Positions 8,377 through 18,037 of a DNA stretch of 64,000 nucleotides are shown in pieces. The notes under the pieces are model-generated. The model saw only the letters and a program-made list of their open reading frames with translations, was not told the origin of the DNA and ran no database searches. The DNA is from Lachnospiraceae bacterium (GTDB lineage Bacteria; Bacillota_A; Clostridia; Lachnospirales; Lachnospiraceae), in assembly GCA_017416505.1 (NCBI GenBank), contig JAFQCI010000026.1, positions 20,033-84,032 on the forward strand. The letters are read 5' to 3'. The translations under genes were made by a program, and so were the position numbers. Numbering within the stretch: the first letter of the stretch is position 1; every line of letters starts with the position of its first letter.

Positions 8377-10119
8377 TTATTCTTCATCAAATTCTTCTAA
8401 ATTATTCTTTATGGTTACTTCCCCATCGTCATAAATCATTTCAATGGAATGCGATTCCACTCCAAACTCTTTTGGAATGTCCTCTAGCTTTCTTAATAAA
8501 AGAATCCTTTCCCGTCCACGTGAATCCTCATATCTGGATTCAACATAAAAACCCTCTTCTTCTAAATACTCTATATATTTTTCGCAGGAATCCAGTCCAT
8601 CCGGTGTACTATATACCTGCTTCCGGTCCACATAACCGATTTCTTCCTCTATTAATTCCGAACGTCTTACAACATCATCAAAAGTATCCACCATATCAAA
8701 AGTATCCTGGGATAACTCAAAACATTCTGACATATGCATCAACTGATAAAAAGTCCGAGGGTCTGATTGATACTGCATAAAGAATTCTACAAGCAAAATT
8801 ATCAGATAAATACCAATTAACTGGGCTTTGGTCTTTTTAAACAAATTTGCTGTTTTCCCTAAACTTTTATATTCTTCAAACATCCAGCTATATTTATCAT
8901 AATCCAGACTGGTGCCGCAATATTCACAAATTCCACCCTCTAAAAGACTAATGTTACTTCCACAGTTTGGACATGGATATCTTCGAATCGCACCCACATT
9001 TTTTTCATCCAAACCCTTTCTGGCTGACATTCGAAATGTTACTTTTTCTGCTTCCTCTTTTACACGTTTTCCATTATACTTCATTAACAACAGATTCGCT
9101 TCGGCATCGATTTCATAACCCATTGCTGTTTTCTTTGCCTCTTGAAACTTAAGCTTCACCATGCTGCAATCAATGACATCTTCGTATTTTTTTATTTCCT
9201 GCGACAAATCAAAGCGGGCAAATACATTTACTTCTTTGGCTTCCTTGGCATAATGAATATTGCGAAGCTTATATTCTAAATTCTGTGCAAAATCATGTTC
9301 TGAAAACTGTGGCATTACCTTTTTTACAACAATGGCATTCACAATTCTATCCTTACACTTCATATATATACTGCTTCCAATGATTGCGAAAATAACGCCT
9401 GTGGATACGAATAACTGAAATGCAATAGGAATCAACTGCAGTAAAAACATGAGTACAATAGACATATTGGTTTCTGCTTTCAAAAACGTATCTGCAATAG
9501 AAAAAACAATTGCAAGAATAAATGAAACAACAAATACCACAATGGAAATTCCCAAAATCCCAACTAAAATCAAAGCCATATTTTTAAATACATTTCGTAC
9601 CTTCTTTTCTGTATTTTCTTCTACCGAAAAAGCAGATATCTTTTCCTCAAAGTCCTCTACTTTAAACTTAGACTGACAGTAATCGCAGCCATCAATGAAA
9701 GAAGAAATTTTCCCTCTGGCTCCACAGTTTGGGCATACTGCCTCATCCCCGTTTCCTTCTGCTCTTAAAAGGCTGATAGTACATTTTTTCTCGTCTTTTT
9801 TAGAAAAAATCTCTTCTCCATTTCGAAATACTTTCTTTTCCTCTACCCAAACTCTCTCAAAAGTACTTACTACATTTCTTCCATTACTGAACTCTTTTAT
9901 ATTCTTAATACTTTTTTTCGGCTCTTTCTTCCGTTCCGTCACCACTGTAAGATTTTTTTCCTGTAATCTTCTCTTATTTAAACGCATGCTTTGCCAAAAA
10001 GGCTGAGTAGCAATTTCAGTAATGTCTTCATCGTTCATTTTATCCGTATAATACTCATTTTGAACACGACTAAACTCTACCGCCTTTTTTAACATCTTAT
10101 CCTTTAATTCATTCTCCAT
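8377..10119 (-). CDS. Membrane protein with two zinc ribbons, function unknown
   Basis: A 580-residue protein. The N-terminus (1-125) is charged. Zinc ribbon 1 is C129/C132...C145/C148. Two long hydrophobic hairpins span about 181-211 and 219-256, then comes a soluble alpha/beta region (about 280-370, with FARFDLSQEIKKYEDV, weakly Tim44-like). Zinc ribbon 2 is C383/C386...C398/C401, followed by a third membrane helix at about 428-446 and an acidic C-terminus. The order suggests cytosolic ribbons flanking membrane anchors. It starts 8 bp after the C_GCAxxG_C_C gene. I do not recognise a function. Confidence 0.75.
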   Translation of the reverse strand: MENELKDKMLKKAVEFSRVQNEYYTDKMNDEDITEIATQPFWQSMRLNKRRLQEKNLTVVTERKKEPKKSIKNIKEFSNGRNVVSTFERVWVEEKKVFRNGEEIFSKKDEKKCTISLLRAEGNGDEAVCPNCGARGKISSFIDGCDYCQSKFKVEDFEEKISAFSVEENTEKKVRNVFKNMALILVGILGISIVVFVVSFILAIVFSIADTFLKAETNMSIVLMFLLQLIPIAFQLFVSTGVIFAIIGSSIYMKCKDRIVNAIVVKKVMPQFSEHDFAQNLEYKLRNIHYAKEAKEVNVFARFDLSQEIKKYEDVIDCSMVKLKFQEAKKTAMGYEIDAEANLLLMKYNGKRVKEEAEKVTFRMSARKGLDEKNVGAIRRYPCPNCGSNISLLEGGICEYCGTSLDYDKYSWMFEEYKSLGKTANLFKKTKAQLIGIYLIILLVEFFMQYQSDPRTFYQLMHMSECFELSQDTFDMVDTFDDVVRRSELIEEEIGYVDRKQVYSTPDGLDSCEKYIEYLEEEGFYVESRYEDSRGRERILLLRKLEDIPKEFGVESHSIEMIYDDGEVTIKNNLEEFDEE

Positions 10120-10127
10120 CCTGCATC

Positions 10128-10541
10128 CTACCCTTCTTCAAACAATACCTGTTCTACAATGGCTGCTGCATCTTTGATACAATCCGGACAGGCTCTTAAT
10201 ACCTCCCCTGTCTCCACTCCTTTTAACGTTTTACAAATCACAGATTGATTCTGTTCTTTAAAACGTTTTACTATTTCCCTTGAAAGTTTATAGGATTCTG
10301 CCTTACTATCAGGATGTTCTAAATTTCCGCTACTTTTTTTCATTCCGGCAAGTACACAGGCTCCTGTCACTGCACCGCAGGTTCCTTCCATTCCACCCAT
10401 ACCTAACCCCAAAGCCTCTGTAAGTTTAAACATGGTTTCTTCGTCAAGCCCTACTAAATCACAATATGTACAAGCAACTGCCTGGGCACAATTATATCCT
10501 TTTTTATGTTTTAAAATGGTTTCTTCCACTCTGCTTTCCAT
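10128..10541 (-). CDS. C_GCAxxG_C_C family protein
   Basis: A 137-residue redox-type protein with the family's cysteine pattern: NCAQAV (C18), further Cys at 24 and 27, GMGGMEGTCGAVTGA in the middle, a Cys in VICKTLKG, and CPDCIKDAA near the C-terminus. Members often occur alone or fused to redox modules and are thought to bind metal or exchange electrons; the exact role is not established. It is the first gene of a two-gene unit with the zinc-ribbon membrane protein, 8 bp apart. Confidence 0.87.
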   Translation of the reverse strand: MESRVEETILKHKKGYNCAQAVACTYCDLVGLDEETMFKLTEALGLGMGGMEGTCGAVTGACVLAGMKKSSGNLEHPDSKAESYKLSREIVKRFKEQNQSVICKTLKGVETGEVLRACPDCIKDAAAIVEQVLFEEG

Positions 10542-10589
10542 CTTAATTTTCCTCCATTTTCCGAAATTACTTCTAGTATGTCGATTTTA

Positions 10590-10618
10590 ATTCTAACAAA
10601 GAGCCTTAGCCCTGTCAA
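10590..10618 (-). promoter_or_regulatory. Promoter of the C_GCAxxG_C_C unit
   Basis: TTGACA, 17-base spacer and TAGAAT on the minus strand, about 50 bp upstream of the ATG. Beyond it, about 10620-10805 contains no gene and is an almost pure A+T, pyrimidine-rich (plus strand) tract leading into the carB promoter. Confidence 0.75.
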
Positions 10619-10806
10619 GTTTTCAAAAAATTCATCCTTTTTTCTTTCAATTCTTTAAATCAATCCTTTTATTCTTTAATTTGTTTTAATTTTCTACATA
10701 TTTTTCTTATATTTTCGCTTTTTTACCTCATAATTTTTTCATTTTAGAAATTTTAATTTTCTCATTATTTTTATTATTTTCTCTTTCCATTTTTTCTTTT
10801 TTCCTA

Positions 10807-10850
10807 TATAATAGTTCAAGAGTACTTTTCAAGTATATATATTTAGGAGG
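10807..10850 (+). promoter_or_regulatory. carB -10 box and ribosome site
   Basis: TATAAT at 10807 is preceded by a long T-rich tract with no clear -35. A small palindrome (TACTT-TTC-AAGTA) lies in the short leader, and a perfect AGGAGG ends 8 bp before the carB ATG. No pyrimidine-type PyrR attenuator or terminator is visible in this short leader. Confidence 0.6.
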
Positions 10851-10858
10851 ATAGACAA

Positions 10859-13800
10859 ATGCCAAAGCGTACAGACATTCAAAAAATACTTATTATCGGC
10901 TCAGGTCCTATCATTATTGGACAGGCTTGTGAATTTGATTATTCAGGAACACAAGCTTGTAAGGCTCTGAGAAAGTTAGGTTATGAAATTGTATTGGTAA
11001 ATTCCAATCCAGCTACTATCATGACAGACCCTGAAACAGCCGATGCAACTTATATAGAACCACTGAACGTGGAAAGATTAGAGCAAATCATTGCAAAGGA
11101 AAGACCAGATGCAGTTCTTCCAAACCTTGGCGGTCAATCAGGCTTAAACCTTTGTGCTGAACTTGCAAAGGAAGGTATCTTAGACAAATATAATGTAAAA
11201 GTTATCGGTGTTCAAATCGATGCCATTGAACGTGGTGAAGACCGTATCGAATTTAAAAAATCCATGGAAGCCATCGGAATCGAAATGGCACGAAGCGAAG
11301 TTGCTTACACTGTAGACGAAGCACTTGCCATTGCTGATAAATTAGGCTATCCTGTTGTTCTTCGTCCTGCTTACACCATGGGTGGTGCCGGCGGCGGTCT
11401 TGTATATAATAAGGAAGAATTAAAAACTGTATGTGCAAGAGGTCTTCAAGCCAGCCTTGTTGGTCAGGTACTTGTAGAAGAATCTATTCTCGGCTGGGAA
11501 GAATTAGAATTAGAAATCGTTCGTGATGCAGACAATAACATGATTACTGTTTGTTTCATTGAAAACATTGACCCACTTGGTGTTCATACCGGTGATTCCT
11601 TCTGTTCTGCTCCAATGCTTACCATTTCTGAAGATTGCCAAAAGAGACTTCAGGAACAGGCATATAAAATCGTTGAATCTGTTCAGGTTATTGGTGGTAC
11701 TAATGTTCAGTTCGCTCATGACCCTGTCAGCGACCGTATCGTTGTAATTGAAATCAATCCAAGAACTTCTCGTTCTTCTGCTCTTGCTTCAAAAGCAACC
11801 GGTTTCCCTATCGCATTAGTTTCTGCTATGCTTGCTACCGGTCTTACATTAAAAGACATTCCTTGTGGTAAATATGGCACATTAGATAAATACAAACCAG
11901 ACGGTGACTATGTTGTAATTAAATTTGCAAGATGGGCATTTGAAAAATTCAAGGGCGTAGAAGATAAATTAGGTACTCAGATGCGTGCAGTTGGTGAAGT
12001 TATGAGTATCGGTAAAACTTATAAAGAAGCATTCCAAAAGGCTATCAGAAGTTTGGAAACCGGACGTTACGGTTTAGGCTATGCAAAAGACTATAACGAA
12101 AAATCCAAAGAAGAACTTCTTAAAATGTTAATCACTCCTTCCAGCGACCGTCATTTCATTATGTACGAAGCTCTTAGAAAGGGTGCTACTGTAGATGAAA
12201 TCTTTGAACTTACAAAAGTAAAACACTACTTCATCGAACAAATGAAGGAATTAGTGGAAGAAGAAACAGAACTTGCTAAGAGCAAAGGAAGTCTTCCAGC
12301 AGATGAATTATTAATCTCAGCAAAGAAAGATGGTTTCTCTGATAAATACATCAGCCAGATTCTTAATATTTCTGAAGATGAAGTTCGTAACCGCCGAATC
12401 GAATTAGGTGTGGAAGAAGCCTGGGAAGGTGTTCACGTAAGTGGTACAGAAGATAGTGCTTACTACTACTCTACTTACAATGCACCAGATAAGAACCCTG
12501 TTAAAACAGATAAACCTAAGATTATGATTCTTGGTGGCGGACCAAACCGTATCGGTCAGGGTATCGAATTCGACTACTGTTGTGTTCATGCTGCACTTGC
12601 TCTTAAGAAATTAGGTTTTGAAACCATTATCGTAAACTGTAATCCGGAAACTGTTTCTACAGATTATGATACTTCAGATAAATTATATTTCGAACCATTG
12701 ACCTTAGAAGATGTTTTAAGTATTTATAAGAAAGAAAAGCCATTAGGTGTTATTGCCCAATTCGGTGGACAAACTCCATTAAATCTTGCTGCAGAGCTTG
12801 AGAAAAATGGTGTAAAGATTCTTGGTACTTCTCCTTCTGTTATCGATTTAGCAGAAGACCGTGATTTATTCCGTGCTATGATGGAAAAATTAGAGATTCC
12901 AATGCCAGAATCCGGAATGGCTACTACCGTAGACGAAGCTCTTGCTATTGCTAAGAAGATTGGTTATCCAGTTATGGTTCGTCCTTCTTATGTACTTGGT
13001 GGTCGTGGTATGGAAGTTGTTTATGATGACGACAGCATGGTTGGCTACATGAAAGCAGCCGTTGGTGTAACTCCAGACCGTCCAATTTTAATTGACCGTT
13101 TCTTAAATCATGCTTTAGAATGTGAAGCAGATGCTATTAGTGATGGTACTCACGCATTTGTTCCTGCTGTTATGGAACACATTGAACTTGCTGGTGTTCA
13201 CTCTGGTGACTCCGCTTGTATCATTCCTTCTGTACACATTACAAAGGAAAATGTAGAAACCATTAAAGAATATACAAGAAAGATTGCAGAAGAAATGCAT
13301 GTAAAAGGTTTAATGAACATGCAGTATGCTATTGAAAATGGAAAAGTTTATGTATTAGAAGCAAATCCTCGTGCTTCTCGTACTGTACCTTTGGTTTCTA
13401 AGGTATGTAACATCCGTATGGTTCCTTTGGCTACTGATATCATTACTTCTGAAATCACAGGCCGCCCATCACCAGTATCAGAATTAAAAGAACAAGAAAT
13501 TCCTTACTATGGTGTAAAAGAAGCAGTCTTCCCATTCAATATGTTCCCAGAAGTTGACCCTATCTTAGGACCAGAAATGCGTTCTACCGGCGAAGTTCTT
13601 GGTTTATCCCCATATTATGGAGAAGCATTCTACAAGGCTCAGGAAGCAACTCAATCTAAACTTCCTCTTGGCGGAACTGTTTTAATCTCAGTAAATCGTA
13701 AAGATAAGGCTGAAATCGTTGAAATAGCTAAGAGTTTTGCAGATGACGGCTTTAAAATTATCGCTACCGGAAACACTTATGATTTGATTCATGATGCTGG

Positions 13801-14083
13801 TATTGAAGCAGAAAAGATTAAGAAACTTTCTGAAGGACGTCCAAATGTGTTAGATGCTATTACCAATGGACAGATTGATTTAATCATCAACTCTCCTGTT
13901 GGAAAAGACAGCATGAACGATGACAGTTACCTTCGTAAAGCTGCCATTAAGGCTAAGATTCCTTACATGACTACTACTGCTGCTGCCAGAGCAACTGCAA
14001 AGGGTATCCGTTATGTAAAAGAAAACGGCAACGGAGAAATCAAGTCATTACAACAATTACACAGTGAAATTAAAGAGAAATAA
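10859..14083 (+). CDS. carB: Carbamoyl-phosphate synthase large subunit
   Basis: A 1074-residue enzyme making carbamoyl phosphate from bicarbonate, ammonia and two ATP, feeding arginine and pyrimidine synthesis. Two homologous ATP-grasp halves are visible. The first has KILIIGSGPIIIGQACEFDY at the N-terminus and DPLGVHTGDS at about 238. The second has IMILGGGPNRIGQGIEFDY at about 557 and ELAGVHSGDS at about 779. The allosteric MGS-like domain occupies the last 140 residues (ISVNRKDKAEIVEIAKSF onward). Codon choice is strongly biased, as in highly expressed genes. No carA is next to it: the gene stands alone between opposing neighbours with its own promoter and terminator. Confidence 0.97.
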   Translation: MPKRTDIQKILIIGSGPIIIGQACEFDYSGTQACKALRKLGYEIVLVNSNPATIMTDPETADATYIEPLNVERLEQIIAKERPDAVLPNLGGQSGLNLCAELAKEGILDKYNVKVIGVQIDAIERGEDRIEFKKSMEAIGIEMARSEVAYTVDEALAIADKLGYPVVLRPAYTMGGAGGGLVYNKEELKTVCARGLQASLVGQVLVEESILGWEELELEIVRDADNNMITVCFIENIDPLGVHTGDSFCSAPMLTISEDCQKRLQEQAYKIVESVQVIGGTNVQFAHDPVSDRIVVIEINPRTSRSSALASKATGFPIALVSAMLATGLTLKDIPCGKYGTLDKYKPDGDYVVIKFARWAFEKFKGVEDKLGTQMRAVGEVMSIGKTYKEAFQKAIRSLETGRYGLGYAKDYNEKSKEELLKMLITPSSDRHFIMYEALRKGATVDEIFELTKVKHYFIEQMKELVEEETELAKSKGSLPADELLISAKKDGFSDKYISQILNISEDEVRNRRIELGVEEAWEGVHVSGTEDSAYYYSTYNAPDKNPVKTDKPKIMILGGGPNRIGQGIEFDYCCVHAALALKKLGFETIIVNCNPETVSTDYDTSDKLYFEPLTLEDVLSIYKKEKPLGVIAQFGGQTPLNLAAELEKNGVKILGTSPSVIDLAEDRDLFRAMMEKLEIPMPESGMATTVDEALAIAKKIGYPVMVRPSYVLGGRGMEVVYDDDSMVGYMKAAVGVTPDRPILIDRFLNHALECEADAISDGTHAFVPAVMEHIELAGVHSGDSACIIPSVHITKENVETIKEYTRKIAEEMHVKGLMNMQYAIENGKVYVLEANPRASRTVPLVSKVCNIRMVPLATDIITSEITGRPSPVSELKEQEIPYYGVKEAVFPFNMFPEVDPILGPEMRSTGEVLGLSPYYGEAFYKAQEATQSKLPLGGTVLISVNRKDKAEIVEIAKSFADDGFKIIATGNTYDLIHDAGIEAEKIKKLSEGRPNVLDAITNGQIDLIINSPVGKDSMNDDSYLRKAAIKAKIPYMTTTAAARATAKGIRYVKENGNGEIKSLQQLHSEIKEK

Positions 14084-14101
14084 TTTGTTTCTATAGAAAA
14101 A

Positions 14102-14142
14102 GAAGAGGTATATGTCAGTTTGGCATATACCTCTTCCTTTCG
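14102..14142 (+). terminator. carB intrinsic terminator
   Basis: A perfect 13 bp stem (GAAGAGGTATATG with CATATACCTCTTC) with a 9-base loop, followed by CTTTCGTTT on the plus strand, 18 bp after the carB stop codon. Confidence 0.85.
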
Positions 14143-14165
14143 TTTATCGAAACACTATTGTCATG

Positions 14166-14204
14166 TAAAAAAGATGCTTTCCATTCAAGAAAGCATCTTT
14201 TTCT
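14166..14204 (-). terminator. Terminator after the chemoreceptor gene (likely bidirectional)
   Basis: An 11 bp stem (AAGATGCTTTC with GAAAGCATCTT), flanked by A-run and T-run on either side so that it can stop transcription in both directions. It lies 17 bp beyond the stop of the minus-strand chemoreceptor and backs up the carB terminator. Confidence 0.8.
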
Positions 14205-14220
14205 TTATAACTTATCCATC

Positions 14221-15957
14221 TTATAACTTTGCAAAAATAGCAGTTTCTTTGTTCAAATCTGCTGCAATTTCCTGGTTTTCGTCCATTCTCTTGCTGATTT
14301 TTTCCATGTCTGTTACTAACATCTGAGTACTTTCTGCGGTACTATCTACACCCTTTACACCTTCTTCGATAGCCGCAGTAATATTTCCAATAGATGCTGC
14401 AATTTCGTTCATTTCGTTTTGCAGAGCATCTGTCTTTTCTTTAAATTCATTCATTATGCTTTCTACATAGGTAGCATCATTCATATACTGTGCTCCGGTA
14501 TCTACGAATTTATGAAAACTTGGTAAAATAGAAGTATTCATATAATCTACCATATTCGTAGAGTTTCCAGCCAGATTATGTACCGCCTTGATTACAATTT
14601 CATTAATCTGCTGGATGCGGTTTGCAGTATCCTTACATGAATCTGCCAGCTTACGGATTTCATCTGCAACTACGGCAAAGCCTTTTCCTGCTTCTCCGGC
14701 TCTGGCTGCTTCAATGGAAGCATTTAATGCCAATAAATTGGTCTGGCTTGCAATTTCCAAAATATCATTGGTCAAATCATTTACCTGGTCTACACTCTTA
14801 GAATCTTCGATAGCCTGGTTTAAGACAGACATAATTTCATTCACACGGGTTCCGGTTTCTTCCATGTTATTTTTCGCATCACTTTCCAATTCTTCTGCCT
14901 GCTGCTTCATAGTAATAGAATATTCATTCATGGCAGAGGATTTCTGAGCAATGATGTCCACTTCGCCCTTCATGGTTTCTGCATTTTGATTAATGATTCC
15001 TGTAGAATTAGATACTTCCTGCATAGTTGCAGCCAATTCTTCTGTCAATGCAGACAAATCCGATACATTATCATGAGAAGTACGAACACTTCCTAATACC
15101 TCGTTTACTACCACATCCATCTTCTGAGAATTTGTCGTAATCATACGAAGAATCTGTTGTAATTTTTCCATAAAGGTATTGATACCATTGGCAAGGGCAG
15201 CAATTTCGTCATTAGACATTACGGTTACTCTCTTTGTTAAGTCACCTTCATGCTGATCAATGCCATTGATAATATCCTTAATATCTTTTTGGGCTTTGGT
15301 AATTGGTCTTACCACACGAAGTAATACAATCGCCAATGCAAATATCATAGCAATGGTACTTACTATGATGGTTACCATGTTTGTCATAAGTGATTTCTTA
15401 TAAATAGAAGTCTGCTTTTCCCTCGCTTCGTCAGCCTGTGCAGTAATGGAATCCATCATAGTGGCAATATTATTTTGCATTCCTTCACCATATTTTGATA
15501 CATCTCCATTCGCCCATCCATAGGCCTCAGCCGTATTGCTATCTGCACTATTGGCTACCAAAAATACAATAGAATGCTTAAAGTTCTCATAATTTAAAAG
15601 CAATTCTTCATAAACAGCCTGATTTTCCTCTCCTACTTTATCCTGATAATTTAGGAGCATTTCATCCAATTTTTCTTCTTCCACTTTAATGTTATCCACA
15701 ACCTGAATCATGGTATCAAAATCTGTGGCAATAATATGGCTTAAAGCATATTTATGTATGGTATGACTGGCATCTTCGATTTTGGATAATTCCTGAATGG
15801 ATACCATATAATTATCTGCTATATCCGCTGCATTTTTATTAATATTTCGAATATTAGTAATTGCTGTAATATTCGAAACAATAGATACAAGACCTAAAAT
15901 GACAACCGGGAGCATAATCATGAATTTTATACTAATACTGCTTCTTTTTTTCTTCAT
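14221..15957 (-). CDS. Methyl-accepting chemotaxis protein with periplasmic-type sensor region
   Basis: A 578-residue receptor. A first membrane helix (about 12-32) is followed by an extracellular helical ligand region (about 35-190), a second helix (about 193-215), HAMP, and a coiled-coil signalling domain whose tip includes [21 protein letters not shown] and [15 protein letters not shown]. It should signal through CheW/CheA, but no che genes are in the window. It begins 14 bp after a lipoprotein solute-binding gene, with AGGGGAGG before the ATG. The pairing suggests the binding protein delivers ligand to this receptor. Confidence 0.93.
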   Translation of the reverse strand: MKKKRSSISIKFMIMLPVVILGLVSIVSNITAITNIRNINKNAADIADNYMVSIQELSKIEDASHTIHKYALSHIIATDFDTMIQVVDNIKVEEEKLDEMLLNYQDKVGEENQAVYEELLLNYENFKHSIVFLVANSADSNTAEAYGWANGDVSKYGEGMQNNIATMMDSITAQADEAREKQTSIYKKSLMTNMVTIIVSTIAMIFALAIVLLRVVRPITKAQKDIKDIINGIDQHEGDLTKRVTVMSNDEIAALANGINTFMEKLQQILRMITTNSQKMDVVVNEVLGSVRTSHDNVSDLSALTEELAATMQEVSNSTGIINQNAETMKGEVDIIAQKSSAMNEYSITMKQQAEELESDAKNNMEETGTRVNEIMSVLNQAIEDSKSVDQVNDLTNDILEIASQTNLLALNASIEAARAGEAGKGFAVVADEIRKLADSCKDTANRIQQINEIVIKAVHNLAGNSTNMVDYMNTSILPSFHKFVDTGAQYMNDATYVESIMNEFKEKTDALQNEMNEIAASIGNITAAIEEGVKGVDSTAESTQMLVTDMEKISKRMDENQEIAADLNKETAIFAKL

Positions 15958-15971
15958 ATCTTTTTCCTCCC

Positions 15972-17240
15972 CTAATTACTATATGATAATGTGATTTCTT
16001 CCACTAAAGAATCCATATATTGTTGTAAATCTGAAGGAGTCACCCCTGTCGCCATCTGCTCTCCAAACCTTTGTACCGGTGCCCAGTAATTCGCACCAAT
16101 ACGTTGTGGTACTGCATATTCGGACTGTGCTAAAATCGCCTGAATAGCTGGAGATTCCATAATCTCTGGTGAGGCTGCTGCCTTTATATTAGAAGGTCCC
16201 TGACCTCTCATGGTAAAACGTAATGTCTGGTTTTCTTCATTGGTAATCCATTCTGCCAGTTTATGCGCCCATTCTTCGTTTTCAGAATAAGCATTTACAC
16301 CTACCATCTTATAGCCGGTAAAAGATGCCATCTGCACATCTTTTCCTGCACATTGATAAGTAGGTAGCTTTGTAGCACCATAATTTTCTCCCCAGGCTTC
16401 TTCTACTGCATTGGCATCCCATACACCAAATACTCCTGCTATTACACTGCCATTCTGAATACCTGAAACGAAGCTGGCATCTACTGCATTTAAAAATCCT
16501 GGATGATTTGCAATAGAAAGCATTGCATTCGCAACATCAATACCCTTTACTTCAGTATCTATGGCATTCCAGTTACAATGGTTGGATACTCCATCATCAT
16601 TTAATCCCATTTCCAATCCTGTTCCACCAAAGAAAGAATATAAATACCACCCGGAAGTCCAGTCCATAACTACTTTCTTTCCGGAAGCCGCTGCTACATC
16701 CAGCATAGTATTTAACGACTGAACATCTGCTTCACTAAAGTATGCCTTATTATAGTATAAAAAATATCCATTATCTGCTGTCATAGGATAAGCATACATC
16801 TTATCATTAATAGTAGCTGTTTCACTGGCTCCTTCAATATTTGCTGCCTTCACGGTGTCTGCATTCACCACTGGTGATAATGCCCCGGCAGCTACTAAAA
16901 TACGCAACTGGTCATCTGCAAAGGTAAAAACATCTGCACCACCTTCCATATCTTTAAACAATTCATCCTTACAATCTGCTTCTCCAATGGTTTCAATGCT
17001 AATTTGAAACTCTGCATCAGAAGCATATTCTGTTTTAAAACTGCTTATCATTTGATTCATTAATTCTTCATCTTCTGTGGCACACCATACTGTAAGTGCT
17101 ACTGCTCCACCCTGTTCCTCTTCCGGACTTAAACTTTCCTCTTTTCCATCTTGCTTTGATTGACAACCTGAAAGCATCCCTGCCATTAAAACCACAGGCA
17201 ATGTAAAGGCCAAAAGTCTCTTCATTATGTTTTTCTTCAT
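15972..17240 (-). CDS. Extracellular solute-binding lipoprotein (sugar-type), no ABC permease nearby
   Basis: A 422-residue protein with a lipoprotein signal peptide: a Lys-rich start, hydrophobic core and lipobox ending LSGC, with the lipidated Cys at residue 26. The mature part looks like family 1 sugar-binding proteins ([19 protein letters not shown] near the mature start, [21 protein letters not shown] in the middle, given here in parts). Such proteins normally feed ABC importers, yet the only neighbour in the transcript is a chemoreceptor 14 bp downstream. A dedicated chemotactic sensing role is inferred. GGAGG precedes the start. Confidence 0.87.
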   Translation of the reverse strand: MKKNIMKRLLAFTLPVVLMAGMLSGCQSKQDGKEESLSPEEEQGGAVALTVWCATEDEELMNQMISSFKTEYASDAEFQISIETIGEADCKDELFKDMEGGADVFTFADDQLRILVAAGALSPVVNADTVKAANIEGASETATINDKMYAYPMTADNGYFLYYNKAYFSEADVQSLNTMLDVAAASGKKVVMDWTSGWYLYSFFGGTGLEMGLNDDGVSNHCNWNAIDTEVKGIDVANAMLSIANHPGFLNAVDASFVSGIQNGSVIAGVFGVWDANAVEEAWGENYGATKLPTYQCAGKDVQMASFTGYKMVGVNAYSENEEWAHKLAEWITNEENQTLRFTMRGQGPSNIKAAASPEIMESPAIQAILAQSEYAVPQRIGANYWAPVQRFGEQMATGVTPSDLQQYMDSLVEEITLSYSN

Positions 17241-17324
17241 ACGCTTCCTCCATTTCTGATATTTTTCGGCATATATATTTTAATTATAGCATAGATTTTA
17301 CATTCTTCCTAGCATAAATTACAT

Positions 17325-17398
17325 AAAAAAAAGAGCAGAACCATCGTTACCGTTCACAAATGAGCAGTAACGAAACATCTTAAATATGTTCTACTCTT
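17325..17398 (-). terminator. ybaK terminator containing a 33-bp-type repeat hairpin
   Basis: The outer stem pairs AAGAGCAGAAC with GTTCTACTCTT (one mismatch) and is followed on the minus strand by a run of eight T. The loop carries an inner hairpin, CGTTACCGTTC...GAGCAGTAACG at 17345-17372, resembling the dispersed GTTACTGT...ACAGTAAC repeat. It follows the ybaK stop codon by about 75 bp. Confidence 0.7.
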
Positions 17399-17472
17399 AC
17401 TTCTTTTTATGTTAATACTATACAAAAAACTCTTTTATCAAATTTTACCCTTTGACATATGTTCTTATCAAA

Positions 17473-17952
17473 TTATAAAATATCTTCAAATTCTGCATTG
17501 GCAGCACTTTTTAAATCTTCTGGTTTTAATTCAATCTGGGAACCTATTCTGCCACCACTTACTATCATGGTTTCCAGATTTTTAGCAGCCTCATGAATTA
17601 CTGTTTTATACTGTTTCTTCATACCGATAGCCGTACAGCCTCCCCTGATATAACCCGTTACTGCATTGATTTCCTTTACCGGAATCATAGAAAGGGATTT
17701 CTGGCCTACCGCTTTCGCAGCCTTCTTTAAATCCAGTTCTCCATCAATAGGTATGACAAATACATAATAATTTTTATCCGTTCCTATAGTCACCAGGGTT
17801 TTATATACCTTTTCATGTGGTAATCCCAGCAAATCTGCTGTCTGTGCACCATCAATAAATTCGTCACATTCATAGGTATGATGTGTAAATGGAATCTTTT
17901 TCTTTTCCAGAATACGCATTGCATTGGTTTTGATTTCTTTTTGCTTTGCCAT
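17473..17952 (-). CDS. ybaK: Cys-tRNA(Pro)/Cys-tRNA(Cys) deacylase, YbaK/EbsC type
   Basis: A 159-residue trans-editing enzyme that hydrolyses mischarged aminoacyl-tRNA, mainly Cys-tRNA(Pro). The family signature is clear: a TNAMRILEKKKIPF start, YKTLVTIGTDKNYYVFVIP, the catalytic-lysine region in KKAAKAVGQKSLSMIP, and the loop YIRGGCTAIGMKK followed by SGGRIGSQIELKPEDL. Length matches the family. GGAG lies before the ATG. It is transcribed alone and ends in a terminator. Confidence 0.93.
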   Translation of the reverse strand: MAKQKEIKTNAMRILEKKKIPFTHHTYECDEFIDGAQTADLLGLPHEKVYKTLVTIGTDKNYYVFVIPIDGELDLKKAAKAVGQKSLSMIPVKEINAVTGYIRGGCTAIGMKKQYKTVIHEAAKNLETMIVSGGRIGSQIELKPEDLKSAANAEFEDIL

Positions 17953-18037
17953 GATAGTTCATCTCCACTGTATGCCTTGGTGATTCATGATACATTCATC
18001 CTATTGTTTTGGTGATGCTGACCATAAAGCATCTCGG

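Noticed and set aside
10542..10858. PyrR-type or arginine attenuator before carB
   Set aside because: No terminator/antiterminator pair or conserved leader motif is visible; the leader is short and AT-rich.
17917..18037. GATGCT...AGCATC hairpin after the pyridoxal kinase gene as terminator
   Set aside because: The stem exists (about 18010-18035) but no T-run follows on the minus strand.
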